The notes under the pieces are model-generated. The model searched no databases, was not told the DNA's origin, and was given only the letters and a program-made list of their open reading frames with translations. DNA of 30,060 nt from JBFJKD01 sp041600415 (lineage in GTDB: Bacteria; Pseudomonadota; Gammaproteobacteria; Pseudomonadales; Porticoccaceae), in contig JBFIKF010000012.1 in the NCBI GenBank assembly GCA_041600415.1, forward strand, positions 1 to 30,060, written 5' to 3'. Below are positions 7,072 through 12,945 of this stretch, in pieces. A program made the translations under genes and the position numbers. Each line of letters opens with the position of its first letter. Position 1 is the stretch's first letter.

Positions 7072-7402
7072 AAGGCTGAAGGTCCATCTGTTAAGGATTG
7101 GCCACGGGTAAATTCAACAACCGGCATTAAGGCAACAACCGGATAGTTGGTTGAACTTTTGCAGTTATCCGGGTCAGGCCTTGTCTTTTGCCTGAGCCGC
7201 TATTTGGCCAGATAGATGTGCCCCTGACCATTGCCGTGTGGGGTTACGTGATACATCACACCAAAAAAGAATATCGGGGCAGGTTCCCTGACCCCAAATA
7301 TCCAACAACAGTTTTTCATCTGGCCCCAAATATCCACAAATACCTTTTAAGCGAACCTACGGCGAACCGTCAGTGTTGCGCGCGTCATTATCATACTTTG
7401 TT
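7072..7402. other. 331-bp intergenic stretch with GACCCCAAATAT motifs
   Basis: No gene supported. It holds the second 26-bp motif (7309-7334) and a nearby partial copy (7289-7302). Read on the minus strand, just after the AbiV-like stop, there is a hairpin (roughly 7347-7376) with arms AACACTGACGG and CCGTAGGTT around a TTCG loop. Pairing leaves an A and a G bulged on one side, reminiscent of the extrahelical bases of attC inner arms. No R' box (GTTRRRY) follows, so an attC truncated by the repeat is possible but unproven. Confidence 0.5.
7309..7334. repeat. 26-bp dispersed motif, copy 2
   Basis: Matches 5568-5593 with a single A/G difference. It is immediately preceded by another TGACCCCAAATATC (7289-7302), giving a tandem-like arrangement at the end of the cassette fragment. 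Confidence 0.6.
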
Positions 7403-8074
7403 TTACACATTTGCTTTTAAGCATCTATTTATAAGCTTCTTTGTCGGCGACCGCATTATAGGCCACATTTTTCTTAGCTGTTTTTCAAATGTCTCATCTC
7501 TTAGTCGTCCATTCACCTCCTCAATATCTAGCTCATATACTTCCATTCTTATCCCAACGGAAAGCCCTATTAGAAAATCATTTACTGTAGTTATATATTC
7601 GCTTGCTCTCTTACGCGATGTTGAGGCGGGAGTAGATATTCTTTTGCTAAAGTCTATCTTTTTCTTGTTTCGAAAAAATCCAACATAAACAGATTTTTGC
7701 TTACGCTCCTCCAACTTACCATCAAATAGAAGCTGATAAAGCTTTTGTGGTAGTTCTGCATGCGTTGCGAACCAGCCTTGTTTTGATCTATGAGAATAAG
7801 AATGAATCAAAGACTGCTCAATAAGTTTTAATGAAGGGCGGTCGTCTTTACATGCACTTTGCCAGCAAAAGTCCTCCCACATAAAATATTTCCCAATTTC
7901 CTCCATAGATAATATCGATGTGTATAGCGCGCTAGGTATTCGATTATTGTCGTACAGGAAAATTGAATCGTTATGAAGTCGAACTGCATTGTCAAATGCG
8001 AGAACTGATCCCCTATAGATTCTATTTAGAATAGCCTTTGGATTACCCTTAGGCATGCTAACGATTGAGCTCAC
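7403..8074 (-). CDS. AbiV-like HEPN protein (presumed abortive-infection factor)
   Basis: 223-aa protein resembling the AbiV family of HEPN-fold phage-defence proteins. The signature is a helix reading SALYTSILSMEEIGKYFMW (about residues 48-66), equivalent to the conserved A-x-EExGK helix. A basic H-S-Y-S-H-R-S-K-Q segment (about 91-99) fits the family's RNA-targeting helix. Lactococcal AbiV stops phage translation; whether this one does is inference. The start is either GTG at 8074, overlapping the upstream endonuclease stop by 4 nt (GTGA), or ATG at 8056; the overlap implies translational coupling. Base composition is clearly more AT-rich than the flanking catabolic genes, consistent with transfer. 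It lies in what looks like an integron gene cassette. Confidence 0.75.
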   Translation of the reverse strand: MSSIVSMPKGNPKAILNRIYRGSVLAFDNAVRLHNDSIFLYDNNRIPSALYTSILSMEEIGKYFMWEDFCWQSACKDDRPSLKLIEQSLIHSYSHRSKQGWFATHAELPQKLYQLLFDGKLEERKQKSVYVGFFRNKKKIDFSKRISTPASTSRKRASEYITTVNDFLIGLSVGIRMEVYELDIEEVNGRLRDETFEKQLRKMWPIMRSPTKKLINRCLKANV

Positions 8075-9027
8075 GGACTAACATCGCAACGAATCCAATG
8101 TTCAAGTAGTGCATCGTCCAAAGGCGCGATCTCCGCAAGCGCAATTTTCTGGCCCTTGAATGGGGCCAAGCGCTCCATTACAGCTGACGAAGATCTTTCT
8201 TCCCTGGGATTGAGATAAACACTGAGTCGTTCATCCAACGTAAACAGACCCAATTCGAATGCCTTATCGTGGAACACACAAAGACATAAGCCGTTACCTA
8301 GCTGCCCGCGCAAGGACTCATTGTCACTCCACCTCGCAATGTGAGCTCCCACAAGGAAGCGCGGATCATCAACCTCGCAAGATGGGAAGCAGCACTTATT
8401 GTTGTATAGCCTTTTAATCTCCTTGGAAAATTCTGTCTGTCCGAGACGGCTACGAATAATCCTTAATTGCGAACCCGTTTCAACAGAGACAACAGCGTTT
8501 TTATCTGATATTTGTGACTCAACGACAGGCATTTCGAATAGTGCAATAAATAATTCATCGTCGACCTCGGAGAGATACGCGCCATTTAAGCACTGAAGTC
8601 TGCTGGCCTGTCTGACATAGAAGATATTCCTCTTGTCTTCTCGTGATTTATTTGCATCGAAATATGCTTCTAACTCTGATCTTCGCTCAGCAAAGACCTT
8701 TGTCAGATTGATGGGGGCATGGAACGGTGTGTAATCCGTCAGGTCAGCGCGGTGAAACGTAGACGCAAATGACCAAGCCCTAGCATCTGGTGGTCGCTTT
8801 GTCGTAACGAAACCATCACCGGCGACGCGAGAGAACCCTACGAAATAAGCATTCGGTTGAATTCCTCGTAAATGAATAACCGTGTCTCCTTCCTCAACAG
8901 AAAGAACCTTCTCCCAAAACGGCCACTTGGAACCATTCTCTTTCACTGAGGGTGACCAAATGCAGTTTGGAAACGCCCAAGCACCTCCCCCATGCGTCTC
9001 AACGCGTGACATTTCCAAGAAGATCAT
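8071..9027 (-). CDS. HNH_2 endonuclease with EVE/PUA-like N-terminal region
   Basis: 318-aa protein. The C-terminal part is an HNH nuclease of the HNH_2 type: C213-x3-C217, H229 in VGAHIARW, N245 in LGNGLCLC and H253 in VFHDKAFELGLF. The N-terminal 120 or so residues (WAFPN, W23-S, EEGDTVIHLRG, NAYFVGFSRVAGDGF) look like an EVE/PUA-type domain, which in type IV restriction enzymes reads modified bases; this assignment is by pattern and less certain. The likely role is cleavage of modified phage DNA. The ATG at 9027 is only 10 nt after the attC recombination point, as is common for cassette genes; ATG 9012, after TTGGAA, is an alternative start. It is coupled to the AbiV-like gene downstream. 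The AT-rich composition suggests horizontal origin. Confidence 0.75.
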   Translation of the reverse strand: MIFLEMSRVETHGGGAWAFPNCIWSPSVKENGSKWPFWEKVLSVEEGDTVIHLRGIQPNAYFVGFSRVAGDGFVTTKRPPDARAWSFASTFHRADLTDYTPFHAPINLTKVFAERRSELEAYFDANKSREDKRNIFYVRQASRLQCLNGAYLSEVDDELFIALFEMPVVESQISDKNAVVSVETGSQLRIIRSRLGQTEFSKEIKRLYNNKCCFPSCEVDDPRFLVGAHIARWSDNESLRGQLGNGLCLCVFHDKAFELGLFTLDERLSVYLNPREERSSSAVMERLAPFKGQKIALAEIAPLDDALLEHWIRCDVSP

Positions 9028-9031
9028 AGTG

Positions 9032-9113
9032 AGCTAACGACTAAAATAACCGGCGCCGCTTTGCTGCGTCCGGCGCGCATTGTTTGCGCGCGAAGTTGAT
9101 TGCCTTGTTAGAA
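9032..9113 (-). repeat. Integron attC recombination site
   Basis: Read on the minus strand the site has all attC parts: R'' TTCTAAC (9113-9107), spacer AAGGCA, L'' ATCAAC, a GC-rich imperfect palindromic central region, L' GTTAT, spacer TTTAGTC and R' GTTAGCT (9038-9032). CTAAC pairs with GTTAG. ATCAAC pairs with GTTAT leaving one C extrahelical, the feature that sets strand choice for IntI. Total length is 82 bp, within the usual range. The stop codon of the upstream cassette gene lies inside R'', as in typical cassettes. The predicted crossover is between G9038 and T9037. Confidence 0.87.
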
Positions 9114-9470
9114 GGCTGGGTAGCATGGGTCTTTTTCTCCATATGACCATGAAGGTGATACTGATTTCAATTTATTACTTTCACCAAATTTAAAGCCCAA
9201 CCAGCCAACCCAGGTACAACCTTCTTTTTCATATACTTCTTGGTCTGTGTGTTTACTTGCAGCAGCAATAATTTCCTCTTTTGTTGCATGTTTAGCAACT
9301 TCAGGAAACGTGGCCATTAGTTGCCTTCGAGTTTCTTCCAGCTCATAAGTTTGTTGATCTCGGTATGACAGAGTTACACCAGTATCCACAACCTGATACA
9401 ACCAGAAAGCATTGCTAGCCAATAAAAGCACAACAAGTATTGCGATTGTCATTTTCATTTTGCCGTCTAA
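9038..9470 (-). mobile_element. Complete integron gene cassette (433 bp)
   Basis: Bounded by two attC-type crossover points in the same orientation, GTTAGAC (9471-9465) and GTTAGCT (9038-9032), and holding one ORF plus its own attC. No integrase gene is in the window, so this is part of a cassette array without a visible integrase. The AbiV/HNH pair forms the next cassette in the array. Its distal attC is not intact. Confidence 0.75.
9108..9458 (-). CDS. Small membrane-anchored cassette protein, function unknown
   Basis: 116-aa protein that I do not recognise. Residues 4-22 form a single hydrophobic helix (MTIAILVVLLLASNAFWLY), a signal anchor or uncleaved signal. A charged, probably helical stretch follows (ETRRQLMATFPEVAKHATKEEIIAAASK) and then a C-terminal part with two cysteines (EGCTWVG and DPCYPAF) and several Trp/Gly. 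The mature part probably faces the periplasm. Its TAA stop falls inside the attC R'' box, and its ATG lies 7 nt after a GTTAGAC core at 9465-9471, so it fills one complete integron cassette of 433 bp. Unknown small membrane proteins are common in cassettes. Confidence 0.7.
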   Translation of the reverse strand: MKMTIAILVVLLLASNAFWLYQVVDTGVTLSYRDQQTYELEETRRQLMATFPEVAKHATKEEIIAAASKHTDQEVYEKEGCTWVGWLGFKFGESNKLKSVSPSWSYGEKDPCYPAF

Positions 9471-9927
9471 CTATTAATGAACGCCACGCGCGATAACTGT
9501 TCGGAATACGTGCAGGTGTGCATGATATACCCGTATTTGGGCAGAAAGGTACGGATGCGACATATCATTCCCTGATTGCTCAATTATTCGCGACACAATA
9601 CGCTGATTTCAAAGGGAAAATCAATAGTCCAGCAAACCCTCTCTAGATATGACGCCCGTGCGCTGTTATTTAGCGTTTTCGCGGTTAATTGAGCTGGTGC
9701 GATATATGTTGCCACAAGCTGCATGGGCAACAGATCTATAACCTTTTGAAATTGAAACAAATAAAGTATCGACTGTGTCCCCGGCCCAGATGAACGTACT
9801 TCAATAGCACGGAACGAATTTAGATATACTCCCTCTCGGAATGCATCGGACTCACCGTTGGGCTTGCGGGTGTTTTTGCCGGTGCACGCCACGGCAGTGC
9901 GGTTATAACAACCAGTACGGAGAGCAC
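9459..9927. other. 469-bp stretch without a supported gene
   Basis: Starts with the cassette boundary core GTTAGAC (minus strand, 9471-9465). It contains repeat copy 2 (9491-9631) and ends with the ribosome site of the racemase gene (GGAG, 9919-9922). A 102-codon minus-strand ORF (9584-9892) crosses it but shows no recognisable domain and overlaps the repeat, so it is not called. Confidence 0.5.
9491..9631 (+). repeat. Diverged ~140-bp direct repeat, copy 2
   Basis: Partner of 5741-5884, same orientation. The homology begins about 20 bp beyond the cassette boundary at 9471, so the repeat seems to have replaced the upstream part of the array. In both copies the minus strand reads FEISV or LEISV followed by a shared RE-stop, so an eroded coding origin cannot be excluded. 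Confidence 0.75.
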
Positions 9928-10623
9928 ATGAAAACCATCGGGTTATTGGGCGGTATGAGCTGGGAAAGCACCGTTACCTATTACCGCGCGATCAACGAGG
10001 GCGTTAAGCGCGAACTGGGTGGGTTGCACTCCGCCAAAATCGCGCTGTACAGCGTCGATTTTGAGCCCATCGAAAAACTTCAGCACGCCGGTGACTGGGC
10101 TGGCACCGCAACCATTCTTAGCGCGGCGGCGCGTAGGGTTGAGGCGGCCGGGGCGGACTGTCTGGTGATCTGCACCAACACCATGCATAAGGTGGCGGCC
10201 GATATCGAAGCGGCTATCCACATTCCCCTGCTCCATATTGCCGATGCCACGGCAGAAGTGTTGCTACGGGACGGCATTAAAACCGTTGGCCTGCTGGGCA
10301 CCGGGTTTACGATGAAGCAGGATTTTTACAAGGGTAGACTCGCGGAAAAATACGGCCTGGAGGTATTGATCCCCGGCACTAAAGACAGAGGCATTGTTCA
10401 CGATGTGATCTATAACGAGCTGTGTCTGGGGCACACCACTGCTGCCGCGAAAGCTGATTACCTGCGCATTATTGATGAACTCGCCAACCGGGGCGCGCAA
10501 GCGGTCATTCTCGGCTGCACGGAAATTGGCATGCTGGTCAGTCAGGGGGACACCGAGGTGAGACTGTACGACACAACCCTTATTCACGCGGAAAAAGCAG
10601 TGGCCTTCGCGACGTTAAAATGA
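9928..10623 (+). CDS. Aspartate/glutamate racemase family protein
   Basis: 231-aa cofactor-independent racemase, the length of YgeA-type enzymes. The two catalytic cysteines are present: C82 in VICTNTMHK and C197 in LGCTEIG, each in its conserved context. The N-terminal MKTIGLLGGMSWEST is diagnostic of the family. The ATG at 9928 is preceded by GGAG with 5-nt spacing. The open frame continues upstream to 9841 but encodes unrelated sequence, so 9928 is the start. It interconverts L and D forms of an amino acid, or possibly a similar alpha-acid such as a maleate/malonate derivative in catabolic relatives. It lies at the border between the repeat-rich island and the catabolic block, convergent with the next gene. 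Substrate unknown. Confidence 0.9.
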   Translation: MKTIGLLGGMSWESTVTYYRAINEGVKRELGGLHSAKIALYSVDFEPIEKLQHAGDWAGTATILSAAARRVEAAGADCLVICTNTMHKVAADIEAAIHIPLLHIADATAEVLLRDGIKTVGLLGTGFTMKQDFYKGRLAEKYGLEVLIPGTKDRGIVHDVIYNELCLGHTTAAAKADYLRIIDELANRGAQAVILGCTEIGMLVSQGDTEVRLYDTTLIHAEKAVAFATLK

Positions 10624-10742
10624 TTTAAGTATGGTCGCACCAGGTAGTACGAACCCGCTACGAACTGACCAGAATAAACGCCGAGCAGGTAGGCGTTGCA
10701 CTTGGAGTGGTGGGCTTGTAAGGATCGGCGTATCGATTCGAT

Positions 10743-10786
10743 TAAAAGTTGGCGCGGCCCACGACGAGCCGCTTCACCAACTTTTA
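10743..10786. terminator. Two-tier hairpin between convergent genes
   Basis: Perfect 10-bp outer stem TAAAAGTTGG (10743-10752) / CCAACTTTTA (10777-10786) with an inner stem GCGGC (10754-10758) / GCCGC (10768-10772). It sits between the racemase (plus) and the reductase (minus). The A/T-rich stem ends suit a bidirectional terminator, though no long T run follows. Confidence 0.55.
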
Positions 10787-10813
10787 TACCGCCCCAGAAC
10801 AATCGACACTAAT

Positions 10814-11827
10814 TTATTTGGCGTAGATGTCCAGAGTTTTAATCACCCGATAGGCGCCCAACACCGTTGGCACGGCAATGCCCAGCCGTTCGGCCTGCTG
10901 TAGCAGTGGCAAAATAATCGCGTCGATCTCGGTAGTGCGACCCGCCAGCACATCCTCGTGCATGGATGTGCGCACACCCTTGGGTTTGGTTTTAAAGAAT
11001 TTTCCTAATTCGATACAGTGAGCCACGGCGCCGTCAAAATCCGACTCGTGAATTTGTTTGAGGAATGATAGCGGCGCGTAAAAATTTTGCGGTTCGTACC
11101 CCAGCCCTGCGTAGATCGCCAGTAACTCCTTGGCGATGGTGACATAATGTTCCGCGCCCACCGGACAGGAAAATCCGTCGGAAAAATCCAGTTCGGGATT
11201 CCCTACCAACGTACTGGCGGACCAGGCCGACGCACCACCCACCTGCACGACTTTTTCCCACAATACGTGCTGGATGTCCGTCACCGCTTTGGCTCCTAAC
11301 CCGGCTTCGCAAAATGCCGCCGCCAGGGTTTCGGTGCGCTCGGATGTGCCGCCCTGCAACTCGCCGAAATAGGCCGTGGTCGGCGTACTGACGTGATTGA
11401 GCGTGTGCCCTGGCGCGATGAGCGTGCCACCTTCCATGATAGAGCCACCGATAACCCGCTCCGCGCCAAACGCGGTTATTAACTGCGCCTCCTTGCCCAC
11501 TCCATTTTGCAAGGTCAACGCCACCCGCACGCGATCATTTAAGACAGCCGCGTCCGCCAGCGCACCCACCATCGCCTTTTGCTTGGTCAACAAAATATAA
11601 TAGTCGATATCCCCCTGCACCTGATCGGGGTGCGTGGTGCAGCGCAGATTGTCTTTGACGACAAACTCCTCGCGCCCGGTTATTTTCAGGCCGTTGGCCT
11701 GTATGGCGTGCATATGTGCGGGACGACCGATTAACGTCACCTGATGTCCGGCGCGGGCGAGTCGCCCGCCCAGCACCGAACCCAGGCCACCCGCGCCGTG
11801 TATGCAAACATGTAACTTCTTGGTCAT
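10814..11827 (-). CDS. Ketopantoate reductase (ApbA/PanE) family oxidoreductase
   Basis: 337-aa NADP-dependent dehydrogenase of the ketopantoate reductase family. An N-terminal Rossmann fold carries GAGGLGSVLG (residues 11-20), with LTKQK (about 79-83) and LQNGVGKE (105-112) in their usual places. The C-terminal helical domain carries the catalytic lysine K191 in LWEKVV. In true PanE, asparagines follow that lysine at +4 and +8 (KxxxNxxxN); here these are V195 and S199. That argues against genuine pantoate synthesis and for a catabolic 2-oxoacid or alcohol substrate. It is the downstream partner of the DapA-family aldolase gene (38-nt gap), so the two probably work in one pathway branch, for instance reducing a keto-acid product. 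Confidence 0.85.
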   Translation of the reverse strand: MTKKLHVCIHGAGGLGSVLGGRLARAGHQVTLIGRPAHMHAIQANGLKITGREEFVVKDNLRCTTHPDQVQGDIDYYILLTKQKAMVGALADAAVLNDRVRVALTLQNGVGKEAQLITAFGAERVIGGSIMEGGTLIAPGHTLNHVSTPTTAYFGELQGGTSERTETLAAAFCEAGLGAKAVTDIQHVLWEKVVQVGGASAWSASTLVGNPELDFSDGFSCPVGAEHYVTIAKELLAIYAGLGYEPQNFYAPLSFLKQIHESDFDGAVAHCIELGKFFKTKPKGVRTSMHEDVLAGRTTEIDAIILPLLQQAERLGIAVPTVLGAYRVIKTLDIYAK

Positions 11828-11865
11828 GAACCACCGACTCCGTCAAAACGATTGAGGAAAATTAC

Positions 11866-12828
11866 TCAGGAAACCCCAAGGGTTTTCAGGCTGGAGACGA
11901 TGCGCTCGCGCAATTCCGGCTTGCACTGCTCCACGGGCGGAATAATCGGCCCCGCTTCGAGTCCAATCGCTTCAAACCAGGCTTTCATACTGGCCAACGC
12001 GCTGGCATAGGTAAACGTGCTGATCACTTCCCAGATAAACACTTCGTTATACAGTTCGCGCACCGGGGCGAGTTCTTCAGATTTTTTGAATGCCTCTTCC
12101 CACTTGCCCTGTGCGGATAACGCACGGTATTCGTTAATAAGGTGGCGTTTTTTGCCATAAATAATGTACGACAACTCGCCAAACACCACCTGGCCGCCGC
12201 GACGCAGGTCGTCGGCGAAAACGCCCTCAAACGGATCCGACACGATAAAATCATCCCGCAACAAGCTGCGTAATTTCAGGGTTTCCGCGCGGTTCATCAC
12301 CCCTTGCTTGGTACCCACCACGGTATCGATATCCGCCAGACGCTTCATCAAATCCCAGCCCAGCACTTTGCCGGACACCGGCGTGCGGTACAGGGCAACG
12401 GCGAGGTTGGAGTTGTCGGTCAGATACTTAAACCAGTTGTACACTTCGTTGTCGGTGCGCAACTGCACGGACGGGTTCATCACCTCGGCGCCGTCATAGC
12501 CCAGCTTTTCCAGGCGATTCATTTTTTCAACACACTGATGGACGCTGGGATCGAGTACAATGGACCATAGGCCGATACGCCCCTTAACCGCGTCGGCGAC
12601 GATTTCGTGATAGCGGTACCAGTCGGAGAGGGTCACGTTCCAGCACTCGGCGATAAACCCCCCGACCACCAGGCCGTCCACACCCATTTCAATAAATGCT
12701 TCGATATTTGAACGAATACCCGCTTCGTTAAACGTAAAATCTGGATTCATCGGCGTGACCGGGCAATTAAACATCCCTTTCACATTTTCCTGCGCCCATT
12801 GCTTTGCCGTACTACGCGTATAGTCCAT
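11866..12828 (-). CDS. DapA-family hydratase-aldolase-like protein
   Basis: 320-aa class I aldolase of the dihydrodipicolinate synthase superfamily. The Schiff-base lysine is K174 (VVGTKQGV) and the conserved tyrosine Y147 (VALYRTPVSG). The segment GGFIAECWNVT corresponds to the GTxGEcxxLT element. Several superfamily members (NahE, PhdJ) cleave ring-fission products of naphthalene or phenanthrene to pyruvate and an aromatic aldehyde. The E-C pair and the large aromatic residues are closer to these hydratase-aldolases than to DapA. Start ATG 12828 follows GGGGAGAG; the longer open frame to 12909 reads through the promoter region and is rejected. With the nearby isomerase and aldehyde dehydrogenases, a naphthalene-like side-chain aldolase is a fair inference, but other pyruvate aldolase roles are possible. 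Confidence 0.78.
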   Translation of the reverse strand: MDYTRSTAKQWAQENVKGMFNCPVTPMNPDFTFNEAGIRSNIEAFIEMGVDGLVVGGFIAECWNVTLSDWYRYHEIVADAVKGRIGLWSIVLDPSVHQCVEKMNRLEKLGYDGAEVMNPSVQLRTDNEVYNWFKYLTDNSNLAVALYRTPVSGKVLGWDLMKRLADIDTVVGTKQGVMNRAETLKLRSLLRDDFIVSDPFEGVFADDLRRGGQVVFGELSYIIYGKKRHLINEYRALSAQGKWEEAFKKSEELAPVRELYNEVFIWEVISTFTYASALASMKAWFEAIGLEAGPIIPPVEQCKPELRERIVSSLKTLGVS

Positions 12829-12871
12829 GAGACTCTCCCCTTCAGGTGAATTTATAAGTAAACTGTCAATA

Positions 12872-12900
12872 AGTATAGTACACCAAATGGAACCTTTGAA
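12872..12900 (-). promoter_or_regulatory. Candidate sigma70 promoter for the aldolase/reductase pair
   Basis: On the minus strand TTCAAA (12900-12895) is followed by exactly 17 nt and then TATACT (12877-12872). That is 4/6 and 5/6 matches to -35 and -10. The predicted start of transcription lies about 35-40 nt before ATG 12828. It sits in the divergent gap shared with the GabD-like gene. Confidence 0.42.
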
Positions 12901-12945
12901 AAGACACAAAATTTCAGTTTTAGCAGCGCCAAAGGGGTATAGATA

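Noticed and set aside
7289..7334. Direct GACCCCAAATAT units as a CRISPR array
   Set aside because: Only two nearby units, short, unequal spacing and no cas genes.
7188..7688. 166-codon plus-strand ORF over the AbiV gene end
   Set aside because: It runs antisense through the AbiV-like gene and the GACCCCAAATAT repeats, with low-complexity Ser/Phe-rich translation; a shadow.
8054..8067. TCGTTAGC just before a possible AbiV ATG, resembling an attC R' box
   Set aside because: It shares TCGTTAGC with the true attC, but only 14 nt separate it from the endonuclease stop, with no R'', L'' or palindrome, and the genes overlap in frame; not a cassette boundary unless a site was deleted.
9584..9892. 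102-codon minus-strand ORF between repeat copy 2 and the racemase
   Set aside because: No domain, no clear ribosome site, and its end overlaps the ~140-bp repeat; likely chance or an eroded remnant.
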